Positions 34,574-44,857 of a stretch of DNA of 64,000 nt are shown here, in pieces (within the stretch, counting starts at the first letter, position 1; each line of letters begins with the position of its first letter). Below the pieces are notes generated by a model. That model was not told where the DNA came from, ran no database searches, and saw nothing but the letters and a program-made list of their open reading frames with translations. Source of the DNA: Calocera cornea HHB12733 (Eukaryota; Basidiomycota; Dacrymycetes; Dacrymycetales; Dacrymycetaceae); NCBI GenBank assembly GCA_001632435.1, contig KV423941.1:1-64000 (forward strand), given 5' to 3'. Position numbers and translations under genes: made by a program.

Positions 34574-36623
34574 TCATTCCTCATCCCATTGCAGATAATA
34601 CTCCACAACAAGGGGATGCGGATGCAGCTACATATTTCTATGAGCAGTATTCAGCAGAGAAACATCGATTCTTACCATATTAGGGTTATACCCAATGAGT
34701 TCCAGGCCCTCTGCGCACACTGCTCGAGATATGGCTACATAAAGATGGCCTACCACGGATCAGCATATACGACACACGACACGGGCCCTAGCAACACACC
34801 GTTATCAAACGACCTGCTCACGTCGATCCTCACTCGAAATAGTGACTGACCTTGCGCCTTATGCACCGTGAGGGCCCAGGCGAGTATGAGAGGCACCTAG
34901 AGAACGTTAGGCATCTGAGACTAAAAGAAGTCTTAACGCACTTGGACACGATGCGAGGACATACCCCACTTCCCACCCATAGTGAAATCGATACGCAATA
35001 CCAGATGTATACTCGGCTCTTCACCAAGTAATCCATCGAATCGCACCACAGGCAAACGAACATCATCATACGCTAATCCGGTCGCAGGTCCTCGTTTTCC
35101 TTCGACCATCGCATCTACGGCCGCTTCGTCCCACGTTTGTCCCATAGAGTCCCATTCTGACTCTGACAAAAAAGCGAGAACTCTCCCTCGGCTGCCATTT
35201 ACCAAGTTGCTTCCGTCATATCTGTTAGAAAGGGCTATTATTCTCTGTTCCATTAAATAGCTCATCGGTATCATACCGATTTCGAACCATCATGACTGGC
35301 GCTCCCACTTTGAGCTCTAGCACCTTTGGAACGAGCAGAGAGTCAATATCATCATCCAAGCCCGCGACAGTATCCACCGCTTGGAACATGTGTGCCGGCC
35401 CTTCGATGTTGTCCAACTCCCTTTTATTGGCTGCTTGTACCTGCCATCGGTGACAATAACTGTGTTATGTCAATCAATGACGGCTCGGCAAATTAAACAC
35501 CACTTGCAGTTCGGTTGGGCGTCCTCCATCTGGATAACGAACCGGCCGACTAAGCGCACTTAGCTTGGCGAACAGCGTTTCCGACACTCGACCGTGGCGG
35601 ATATCATCGATTACCGCATGGAACTCTGAATATACATCTTAGCATGTCACTCTACCACACCAGCCGATGCTCACCAGGGTCTTTCTGTCGGTAAGGCTCC
35701 TTCAATATCGCTGGCCGCCCAAACATTCTCCACACGTCCGCCTGAAATGCAAACTTCACCACATCCCGCCCATTGCCGATGGGAGGTAACTGATAAAAGT
35801 CTCCAGAGACCACGACCTGGGACAATGTGAGCACAACGTCCTTCCCGGAACATGCCAAGCTGACCTGAAGTCCACCAAATGGCCTCTCATCCTCCCGCAC
35901 CTGCGAAATAGCCATTGAAAGGCGGTCCAAGAAGTTACCATCCAACAGCGAAACTATACCATCACTGAGTCTTCGACTGAGAACTGAAACGACAGGAGAC
36001 CATACTTTCATCGATAATGAGCACTTGCAAGAACAGCCAACGATCACGTGCGCGTGGGTTACGTTGGATCATATCTGCAAGCTTGCTCGAAGAACCCACT
36101 CCCAAACCGACTCCGGCAAATGCATGGAGGGTGATTCCAGCGATATTGACCGCCGCGATACCAGTTGATGCTGTTACGGCAACAACTTCTGGGTCACCCT
36201 CATAACGGTCATGCAAAGCCCTGATGATACTTCTTAACAGCACGGTCTTTCCCGTACCTAATAAGTGAGTCAGTACAGAACAGACTATGACCCTAGATAG
36301 CACGCACCTGCCGCTCCTGTGATAAATATGCTCTTGCCCGCCAGGACCTCATCCCGCACTCGCTCCTGCTCCGCACTCAGCGTTGGAACCTCGTTCTCCT
36401 CTCTCATAACTGCCTCTGCCCGGCACATATCCATAGTGTAATCCTTCGGCCAACCTGTTACCCGGACCGGCCGAGGAGGATGGATGTCTGCTCGAAACGA
36501 CTCTTCAGACCATTGGATCGTGTCCCTCGTCGGACGCGGCGCCTGGTTATGCAACCCAGTAGTTCGTCGTCTGTTCTGCGCGAGCAACAGGCTCTTCGCG
36601 GCCTCTCCCGTACGTCGTCGCAT
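34574..36623 (-). CDS. PIF1-family DNA helicase
   Basis: Complete stand-alone SF1B 5'-to-3' helicase of the Pif1/Rrm3 group, used at stalled forks, G-quadruplexes, telomeres and mitochondrial DNA. About nine exons are seen. Walker A GAAGTGKTVLLR is split by an intron after the first G codon base (about 36310-36255). Then come TASTGIAAVNIAGITLHAFAG, Walker B LIIDEISLLDGNFLDRL (intron inside), and VVVSGDFYQLPPIGN. Later motifs are LKVGAPVMMVRN, AWALTVHKAQGQSL and HLYVAISRAVCAEGL, with the end at NPNM-LHPHPLVVEYYLQWDEE. ATG 36623 gives an Arg-rich start (MRRRTGEAAKSLLLAQNRRR) that could be mitochondrial or nuclear targeting. Every motif is intact. Unlike the Helitron helicase it has introns and no Rep domain, so it is a cellular-type gene. 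Confidence 0.88.
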
Positions 36624-36947
36624 TAGCTGCACTCTTGCCGGATGCAGAGTGTTTCGATACTCAGACACTGACAGAGGATATACAGATATTATTTGCGGAT
36701 GAACGAAAGAGCAGCCTCGTCCGACGCGTCTTTGGAACACCCAGGCGTCGTCACGCCACCCTTAAAACCTTCCTCGTGTTATGTAATATCACGCGCCCAA
36801 GTCCCTGCGAGGCGCTCTTATTAGCATCCGTGACGCTGAAACCACACGGACAGTCATCGTGCACTGTGTGAGTCGCTTGTTACTTGTGATATCGCTGTCT
36901 ACGTCCACCTGCTCTCTTCCACACAACCCTTCACACAGCATCGCAAA
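36624..36947. promoter_or_regulatory. Divergent promoter region, PIF1 / unrecognised gene
   Basis: About 320 bases between head-to-head genes. No distinct box was identified. Confidence 0.35.
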
Positions 36948-37914
36948 ATGCCACCTATTAAGTCCTGCTCATTGACGTTCCACGACTGCTCTAATCGGTT
37001 GTACAGACCTGAAACAGGAGCTCGCACTCATCCATTCAGGCGACCGCGACAGAGCAGTAAAGCTCATTCGCCATGGCGAAACCTTCGTCTTCACCCCCGT
37101 GCGAGGGTCTTTCACTGCTCCTCCCGCCTGGCCACCACTACTACGTCTCATAGACAATGTTGCTATATTCTTCATAACGAGTGTGAAGGGCGAGGAGCAT
37201 ACCTGTTGGATCTTAACAAAGTCTCCACTGGGCGCGTATGCCTGTCTCAAGGCTGCAAACGGCACACCACATCCCAACCTTCCCGATCTCTTCCTCTGCA
37301 CAATCCGAGAACCAACATTCCTAACATCCTCGTCTTTGGCGCGAAAAAGTGCAAAGTATGGGATCCTCGCTGTACGTCACTTATCCAGCTTTGACAATAT
37401 CATCCTAACTGTGACTAGCAACAAGGTGGGGCGCGTCCATGCGCATTTGAAGTAAAAGAAGAACAGGTTCATGTCCCTGCAATTCCTCTTCTTCTTTCGC
37501 TGATTCATTTCGAAGGATGAACCAGCCGTCGTGGAGTATCTGGACCGACACCTCGACACCGCATCAACACATGCAGTTCGTGCATGGCGACCTATGAGAA
37601 TATCGCCAATAGAACTCGTACGAGATTGTGGAGACCAACCGCCTTGCCATCCACCGCAATTCGACAGCATGCCTCCTATGGCTATATACTCATATCGTAC
37701 CGTTCACTCCCAACGAGTGGATTACTGGTTATGGATGTCCGGTACATGGATGAAAGCGCACGATGGCATGCATCACCCAGATATGCGCCGTACACTGCGC
37801 CTCTCTCTCGCTCGTGGCTTCCCGAAATGGATTGACGAGAAATCCTGGACTCGACGGGTATCAAGCATTTCAAGTGATTATCTCGTACTCCACATGCTGA
37901 CAACTGCCAGATAA
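36948..37914 (+). CDS. Unrecognised protein, exon structure only partly resolved
   Basis: The best-supported exon (about 37000-37375) reads DLKQELALIHSGDRDRAVKL, then RGSFTAPPAWPPLLRLIDNV, FFITSVKGEEHTCWIL, SPLGAYACLKAANG and DLFLCTIREPTFL. This is a mixed alpha/beta stretch in clean frame. The ATG at 36948 (MPPIK) is a reasonable start with an intron after it, but the join is not settled. Downstream, exons with EPAVVEYLDRHLDTASTHAV and with YWLWMSGTWMKAHDGMHHPD and WIDEKSWTRRVSSISSDYLV end at TAA 37914. No family is recognised. The gene lies divergently from PIF1. Confidence 0.4.
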
Positions 37915-37989
37915 ACCGTGTCCGCCCATATTAGCCGTGTGCACCACCGGTAACACGTATCTTCCTACTACCAAGAACGCTCTCCCGAC

Positions 37990-38800
37990 TCAGCCAGTTT
38001 CGCTCCCCATCCCTATCCTTTCCTTTCCAATTTTGGATACAGGAACGTCCACTCTGGCTACTCCTCCCAACGCTTTCACCGCGCTTTCAATCTGAACCAT
38101 ATACCTCTGGTAGACGGATGCCCAGGCCTTGTTGCTGCGCTCGGGTCGCTGCCAGACTAGTAAGCGACATCTCTCCGGGTGTAATCATAATATGCTCACA
38201 TTTGCGCTGAATGTCTTCCAATTTATCCGACCCATAGGTCGAGCGTCCACATCAAAGGCAAGATACTCGGCGATTGCGATGATATCTGCTCTCTTCACAC
38301 GCACAGAAGACGATGCATCGACCTTCTGCCATATGATAAGTTGAGAACCATTACATCAACCGCATCATCCTACCGCTTGCGGAACAAATGCGTCTGGATT
38401 TCCAAACTCAGCCTGTAATAGCAGCATCTCCAACTCATTCTTCACTCGCAAAGTTAGTGCACCACCGCGATAACCATATTGGGACACTCGCCTCGCCATT
38501 GATCCATGGTTGAACCGCGCCGTCACCTATCACATTTAGTGGTGTAGCGCCAGGTTGTGCAAGGTGATCTGCAAGACAGGGCTCATTCCATCCTATCTGC
38601 CGCATCTCTTGTTCACCTCGAGCGTTCTCTATGTATTGATCTCGTCAACAATAACATCTTTTCAGCCATCGATACTTAAACTTACCTGCTACGACACCTT
38701 CTTGCATGCCATGGGCATTCTCCGGCTTCTGCATTGCTTCCACCGTTTGGAGGAGCGCTACTACAGCTGCACGAACGTCGTCCAATGCCTGGGACGCCAT
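37990..38800 (-). CDS. Small unrecognised helical protein made only of short exons
   Basis: No single long frame exists here, but five exons join with good signals on the minus strand. MASQALDDVRAAVVALLQTV (ATG 38800) ends at a GTAAGT donor. An intron of about 70 bases leads to NARGEQEMRQIGWNEPCLAD. A 43-base intron with a CACTAAC branch site leads to MKNELEMLLLQAEFGNPDAF. A 48-base intron leads to VDASSSVRVKRADIIAIAEY, then RINWKTFSAN and a GTGAGC donor. The last exon is RPERSNKAWASVYQRYMVQI with a basic tail and stop at 37990. The total is about 200 residues, mostly helical. No family is recognised. Agreement of splice sites, branch sites and frame over four introns is the evidence that the gene is real. 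Confidence 0.55.
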
Positions 38801-39006
38801 ACTGCGCAATGGGCCATTTCAACTATTTCCTGTCCGCATCTTTATGTACCACTCCTTGCCGACATTCCACCTCTCCACGAATCCTCGCGTTCCGTGCATC
38901 ATACGGGATCTAATATTTGATGGCGCTCCTCATCAAGAACCACCAGGTACAAAACGGGCTTACTCTTCGCTCGATGCGAACCCTACACTTCTTTCCGGCT
39001 GGCAGC

Positions 39007-40052
39007 ATGAACCTCCCCCGATCGATCCTCTGCCCGCACCACACGCCAGAATTGTGTCAACGGATCCTTTCCTTCTGCGATGCTGCTAGCTTATGTCAAC
39101 TAAGTAAATCTCACCACACATGGCGATCTATCGTGGCGCAGCATATCACCTCTCGATGGAACCTCAATCATGCTCTCAAGCCGTTTATTTCGGATCCTTC
39201 CATCTTCCGCGCTGTCATGGGACGTACACGATCAATACTTACAGGAGACTTCGCCCTGTCATTCTTCACAGAACAGCAAAACCCGACTCCGCGCCTAGAC
39301 ATCTCTTGCAATTCGTCACATGGAGATGAGCTCATGGCTTACTTCACCAACCGAGGATACAGAGTCACTGCGATACATCCCGCACGACCCTGGACTGGCG
39401 TTATGCCACAGTCTCTCAGGGTAGATAACGGCTATCCGGAGCGTGTCAGCTCTGGTAAGTAGCTCAAGACAGTCATCTGCGCCTTTCTAAGCTATCACAG
39501 TTATCCAAATGGCACGGGGTGTCCAATCCATACACCTGTTCGTGTACTCCCGTGGCGTTGACACGGCTATCATGACGATAGAAGCGAATACAAGTGGGCC
39601 ACCTCTCACAAATTAACTGAACGAACCCGCTGAACTTTACATTAGCTTCTCTGATGAACTTTATAACATGGAATACGGCCGTCTGCCTTTATCCCTCGCC
39701 TACCCTCAAGAATGCCTTGTCTCTCAGCCTTACGGGAGAAGCGACCTCACCCCACCATGCCAAGACTAACAGAGCATTAGAGCTCAACGGTTTCCGTGTG
39801 CTCAAGAAGATATCCGATGCATCCCCACTAACGACTGCGTTCCATCCCACCGACCGGCGAACGTTCGATCAATTCTCCTGGATAATACCCTTATCTTGCA
39901 CAGGCATTCACTACAGCACAGTATCACACGTGCCGTTGCTCGGTGACCACACTTGGCAACTCCGGACCACCAGCGATGGCTTCAGCAATATACCACTCAA
40001 ATGGGTGCTGTACTTCTACACTGATCCCTCCCTCTTGCGCAACGGGCGATAA
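39007..40052 (+). CDS. F-box-like / degenerate nucleotidyltransferase-fold protein, paralog 1
   Basis: Begins MNLPRSILCPHHTPELCQRI with an F-box-like helix pair (LCQLSKSHHTWRSIVAQHI), followed by RTRSILTGDFALSFFTEQQ and PTPRLDISCN. Exon 2 has QMARGVQSIHLFVYSR, and exon 3 starts SLMNFITWNTAVCLYPSPTL. I recall a large agaricomycete family with an N-terminal F-box-like part and a G-[TS]-L-I-[ST]-G-S-x-A-L...D-L-D-L-Y core, which looks like a nucleotidyltransferase palm. Here GS is GD and the D-L-D triad is RLDIS, so catalysis is unlikely. Introns are at about 39454-39500 and about 39595-39645. The next plus-strand gene is a tandem paralog. Membership and fold are inference from motif order. Confidence 0.55.
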
Positions 40053-40551
40053 GAACCTTACTCTCACGGTAACTCCTTCTCCCGCGCGTAAATCGTCTCA
40101 TGTCATTCATCATATTGTAAAACGCGAGATCCGACTTGTAATGAGTTCTTCAATACACATTCCGGTTTTACTGTTCTGTTCAGAACCCGTGTCGCACCCG
40201 AAAAGGATAGATCTGATAAGACATATCCCGCTCCTCGACCAATTAACTAGCGAGACACCCACGATCACGTCACTGCTCAGCCGGTATCCTCGTTCTTAGC
40301 ATTCCCGTTATTCTGCATTACTCCTCGATGAAGTATCACCGCATCAATCCGGGTAATGTACGCGCGACGTTCATCGCTCCAGATCGCCGGAACCAAACGC
40401 AAATTGCTAGCATAGCAACCTGACTGATCAGCACCTGTCCATCTCTACCATCTACATCACCCAGAAAACACGGACCGTTCTCTTATCTACCTCACCATTC
40501 CGCGCTCAAATCCACTCAGCCCACAAGTCATTTTGAGGCACGCTAGCAACG
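40053..40551. other. Spacer between tandem paralogs
   Basis: About 500 bases with short frames only and no domain seen. It contains the promoter of the second paralog. Confidence 0.3.
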
Positions 40552-41617
40552 ATGGCCGCCAACAGCAAGAGAAGAGCCTTGGTGTCCGTTCTCTTCTACC
40601 CCGATAACCTCTGCCTGTTCCTCGACACATGTCAATTATCACTTCTGATGCTTTTATCCCGAACTTGCAAGCGGATGCGAAATGCAGTCATGGCACATGT
40701 TCACAAGAGGTTCTCTATCCGTCCTCTACTGGCCCATTACCGAATATCCCCAGACGACTTCATTACTCTTATGCGCAAAACGGGCACCGTAATCGCAGAA
40801 GAGACTGCACTGTGCTTCCTATCCAAGCGGCCTACCACCGATATTCCCCTTTATCTGTACAGCCCACGACCGTTTGCCAATGAGGTTGTGAAATACTTTC
40901 TCCGCGAAGGTAAGACTTAGCTTTACCATACGGAACACTCTGACGCCATCACAGGTTTCTCGACGTGCGATGGCTCCCTTCCAGCTCAAAACCGACTCAC
41001 TCATACAACTCGCATTCCAATACCTAGTCGCGAAGTTGTAACGGGTGAAGTCTGCAACCTCTCTTTAATTAGAAAGCTAACCCTTCCAAACAGTGAGCAC
41101 ATTCACCCTTCGTAACACCAACATCTACATCCACGTTGTCGTTCCCCGATACTCCATCGTCAGTGCCATCCTACGCCTTCCAACCAGTTTGTATCTATCC
41201 AAATCCTTCATCTTCCTTCGCTGACAACTTCCACCCTACTTCCCAGCGGCACAAATGAACTTTTTGACATGGAGCACAGCGATTTCGCTCTACCCCCGTG
41301 CGACTTTCTGCGCGTCCACAGTGCTTGCCCTACAGCACGGAGAAGACTCTTTACCACTGCGAAAACTCGCTTTAATCAGCTACCATCCAGAAGACTCTCC
41401 CGCTTTCCCTATAGGTACGAGGTGGATAGGGGACGCTTCTTCCTTGATACTTGATCTCACTCACTATACTTCCCTGACTTCTCACAACTACCTTTCGTGG
41501 TGGAACCGGTATGACGAAGCATGGATTTTCAGTGTCGATGACCAGGGACTCGCAGATCACCACTTTAATCATATCCCTGTAGTGCGACAACATGGTACTG
41601 AACATGACCAGAACTAG
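40552..41617 (+). CDS. F-box-like / degenerate nucleotidyltransferase-fold protein, paralog 2
   Basis: Starts MAANSKRRALVSVLFYPDNL with an F-box-like segment (LLMLLSRTCKRMRNAVMAHV). MRKTGTVIAEETALCFLSKR and DIPLYLYSPRPFANEVVKYF follow. This matches the TGTLI-x-G-S-x-A-L...D-L-D-L-Y pattern of the same family as the upstream gene, with the catalytic GS changed to EE and D-L-D to D-I-P. After small exons (about 40955-41180) the last exon reads MNFLTWSTAISLYPRATF and ends at TAG 41617, parallel to MNFITWNTAVCLYPSPTL in paralog 1. The middle exons are short and not fully resolved. The gene is a tandem duplicate, diverged to well under half identity by eye, with no obvious stop. It ends about 12 bases before the minus-strand partial gene. 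Confidence 0.5.
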
Positions 41618-41629
41618 TTTGTCAGTAGA

Positions 41630-41938
41630 TTAAACACGAGCAAACGCGTCCTTAATACCACAATGTAGTAAAACCTCCTTGTTATCTTGGCAATTCAAGA
41701 CCCGGCGCGCAGGCACTTGACTCCGGAAGCAACAACGCGCTTCAAGTTGCACCCAAAACGCGTCTTCCTCTCGAACCGGACCGCTCACGATGGTCGCTTC
41801 GATGACGCTCATGACATCCTCCAGCGAGTACCATGACATCCTATCAAACCTCGCTTGACATCCCACTCTTCTGATAGACGGCACTCTGCCTGATCGAGGA
41901 GACGACTGCACACACAACACACTCGCCCGCCAAACAAC
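41630..41938 (-). CDS. 3' end of a gene running into the assembly gap
   Basis: The last about 100 codons before a stop at 41630 form an open frame (SVIEATIVSGPVREEDAFWV, then ARCCFRSQVPARR, then NKEVLLHCGIKDAFARV). The C-terminal KEVLL-C-GI-A pattern resembles KKEVLLCFEWIGIAEN at the end of the F-box/LRR gene at 43095-44857, so it may be a tandem paralog. The body lies in the N gap. The open frame partly crosses the repeated 84-base segment, which weakens the call. Confidence 0.3.
   Translation of the reverse strand, partial: VVWRASVLCVQSSPRSGRVPSIRRVGCQARFDRMSWYSLEDVMSVIEATIVSGPVREEDAFWVQLEARCCFRSQVPARRVLNCQDNKEVLLHCGIKDAFARV
41801..41884. repeat. Direct repeat, left copy, flanking the gap
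   Basis: 84 bases starting GATGACGCTCATGACATCCT, matched at 42863-42945 with about ten differences, in the same orientation and 1,062 bases away. Confidence 0.85.
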
Positions 41939-42761
41939 NNNNNNNNNNNNNNNNNNNNNNNNNNNNNNNNNNNNNNNNNNNNNNNNNNNNNNNNNNNNNN
42001 NNNNNNNNNNNNNNNNNNNNNNNNNNNNNNNNNNNNNNNNNNNNNNNNNNNNNNNNNNNNNNNNNNNNNNNNNNNNNNNNNNNNNNNNNNNNNNNNNNNN
42101 NNNNNNNNNNNNNNNNNNNNNNNNNNNNNNNNNNNNNNNNNNNNNNNNNNNNNNNNNNNNNNNNNNNNNNNNNNNNNNNNNNNNNNNNNNNNNNNNNNNN
42201 NNNNNNNNNNNNNNNNNNNNNNNNNNNNNNNNNNNNNNNNNNNNNNNNNNNNNNNNNNNNNNNNNNNNNNNNNNNNNNNNNNNNNNNNNNNNNNNNNNNN
42301 NNNNNNNNNNNNNNNNNNNNNNNNNNNNNNNNNNNNNNNNNNNNNNNNNNNNNNNNNNNNNNNNNNNNNNNNNNNNNNNNNNNNNNNNNNNNNNNNNNNN
42401 NNNNNNNNNNNNNNNNNNNNNNNNNNNNNNNNNNNNNNNNNNNNNNNNNNNNNNNNNNNNNNNNNNNNNNNNNNNNNNNNNNNNNNNNNNNNNNNNNNNN
42501 NNNNNNNNNNNNNNNNNNNNNNNNNNNNNNNNNNNNNNNNNNNNNNNNNNNNNNNNNNNNNNNNNNNNNNNNNNNNNNNNNNNNNNNNNNNNNNNNNNNN
42601 NNNNNNNNNNNNNNNNNNNNNNNNNNNNNNNNNNNNNNNNNNNNNNNNNNNNNNNNNNNNNNNNNNNNNNNNNNNNNNNNNNNNNNNNNNNNNNNNNNNN
42701 NNNNNNNNNNNNNNNNNNNNNNNNNNNNNNNNNNNNNNNNNNNNNNNNNNNNNNNNNNNNN
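41939..42761. other. Assembly gap (823 N)
   Basis: A run of N. Long frames that appear to cross it are artefacts of reading N as open. Confidence 1.
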
Positions 42762-42862
42762 TCCACTTCCCTCCGGTCGTTTCAGCATGCCCAAAAGGAT
42801 CAGCGTGCATGTTGCGGAAGGCGCACAGATGGACGCGCACGACCCGCGCACTGACACCCTTG

Positions 42863-42945
42863 GATGACGCTCATGACATCCTACAGTGAGTACCATGACA
42901 TCCTATCAAACCTCGCTTGACGTCCCATCATCCGATAGGCAGCAT
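42863..42945. repeat. Direct repeat, right copy, flanking the gap
   Basis: Second copy of the 84-base segment at 41801-41884. A repeat that brackets the gap can explain why the assembler failed here, for example a tandem array or a pair of similar gene ends. Confidence 0.85.
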
Positions 42946-43094
42946 CTACTGTGCACTACAGCGAGCACCCTTATTTCACGATCTCCGTCTTCTTTCCCCT
43001 TAGTTATACCATGTACCTCTATTCATGTCACATCTCAATACTCAGACTTAACACGTCGAAGAACGCGCTTATTTAGAGATCTAGTGTTATTATA

Positions 43095-44857
43095 CTACTT
43101 CAGCAGACACGTATAGTCCCCGATTATGTTATTTTCCGCAATGCCTATCCACTCGAAGCACAACAGAACCTCTTTCTTGCAGATGTGCTCCGTAGCCCAG
43201 GCAATGATAGCCGCGCATATACGATCAAACCAGCGCACCGACTGTGAACCAATGAGTTCTCCGCAACAATGCATAAGCCTTTCACGAGTTAGGAGAAACT
43301 CACGGAACGTCTCGCAAATTTCACCCCATTGCTCACCATCCCCACGTGCCTTGATGCTTGTCACAGAACTGCCTTGACCCCACATCTCCCCGGATTCGAA
43401 CGAAGGTGAGACGAGGCCGGACCACAGAACATTAAGTTCTCGAAGCCGCAAATTCCGAGGGATAGAAGCAGGTTCCTTTGGCCACACCAGATCCGGCACA
43501 GTGACGTACTCTAAACAGCCATGCTGTCTCGCAAGCTCGATGACAGCGCCGAACGAAAGACGAGAATGTTGGTTCGGTTGCCAGTCACAGTGTAGATGGC
43601 TCAATCGCGACCAGCAGTGTGCCATACGAACGAAATCTTCATCGCCAAGTTCGATAGACCTGCCTTCACAAACAAGAGTCACATATTCCATGCTCGTGCA
43701 TTCGAAGAACGCCTCCATGCAAGACCACCGAATGGTCCGCCTCATACCGCGGACATCAAGTGTAACGTTGATTGCCCTTAGAGTACCGACACAGTGTGCG
43801 ACATCGGCCATAAAAGACTCCAACGAGAAATCTTGGTCCGACACTTGGAGATTCAGACTCAGACATTCAGGGCGGAAGCCCCCAACCGTGAGATTCTTCA
43901 GCACAAAGTATGCCTTCTCTGCTCTACAGCATATAGTCAAGTTGAATGAGGATTTCTTCACGACAGGGCCTTTGATACTGTGATCAATCGTGAAACCGCT
44001 TTCGTGAATATGCAAGTTTTCGAGTGCTTGGCATTGTCGCAGATTGCTTATCACGTCGGGACAGAAATACTCTTCTCCAAGCGATAGGTGCTTGACATTC
44101 ACGAGATTCTTCGTCAGGTATTTGACTGGGAGTTGACAAACTTGGCCCAAATCCATCCTCGACTCCAAATGCAGCACCCGAAGCTCTGTCGCAATTGTCG
44201 CTATCGACGTGTAAAGTCCGAACGAAGCAACATAGCCAGTGTGCGGGGAGGGTGACGTAGTCAGATCTTGAACAACGAGTTTTTCAATCGATTCTTGCAT
44301 AAAGATGGTCACCATACATAGGGCGGGTGAACCAGAAACGACGAAGGCAGCTGTAACGAGGTGCGGGAATGGAGCTACGTCTTTCAGAACCGTCGTGATC
44401 GAATTGAGGCAACGGGCCCATTGACCGGCCTCCCTAGCTCCACACCACTCCGCATCCAGATCCCGCACTAGGGCACAGTACGCTGCAAGGAGATCCCGTT
44501 TCTAGATAAATGAGCATCGACCACACATTAAACAAATCTATCCTTAGTGCTCACGGTAATCATACTGTCGGCTGACCAGTGACTGATAAAGACTTCTCCA
44601 TTCTCATCAAGCGTAGTTTCCCTGCCCATGCTGAGGTCTTCCGGCTTCATGCTGGCTATATGCGCAAGTCCTCGAATAGACTCTGAGTTGAGACACGCGT
44701 ACATGCTCTTGCTAGCAGACATCGTAAAATAACGTGAAGTCTGCGCCAGACAGCGCAAGGTGTGATAATCTCCGACCAACTCGCCCATTATCGCAGCTCT
44801 CAGCTCGTAGATGCCCAACAGGCGGTGTTCTGAGATGTTCACTGGACACTTCTCCAT
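43095..44857 (-). CDS. F-box / leucine-rich-repeat-type protein
   Basis: Two exons. Exon 1 (44857 to about 44546) holds MEKCPVNISEHRLLGIYEL, followed by the F-box-like helices MGELVGDYHTLRCLAQTSRY. An intron (donor GTGAGC, acceptor CTAG) gives SADSMIT joined to KRDLLAAYCALVRDLDAEW. Exon 2 continues for about 470 residues of leucine-rich, irregular repeats (LRVLHLESR, LVNVKHLSLGEE, ALENLHIHESG, EYVTLVCEG, RLSHLHCDWQP, LRLRELNVLW). This fits the F-box/LRR proteins that serve as substrate receptors of SCF ubiquitin ligases, a class greatly expanded in agaricomycetes. The frame is clean and the stop is at 43095. The repeats are degenerate, so LRR is a by-eye call. An SKP1-like gene sits in the same island. 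Confidence 0.65.

Noticed and set aside
41630..42896. Three long minus-strand frames of 343-378 codons
   Set aside because: They are open only because the 823 N are read as codons.
43380..43410. TTCGAATCC (minus strand) tRNA T-arm-like word
   Set aside because: Lies inside the F-box/LRR coding exon and has no tRNA arms around it.
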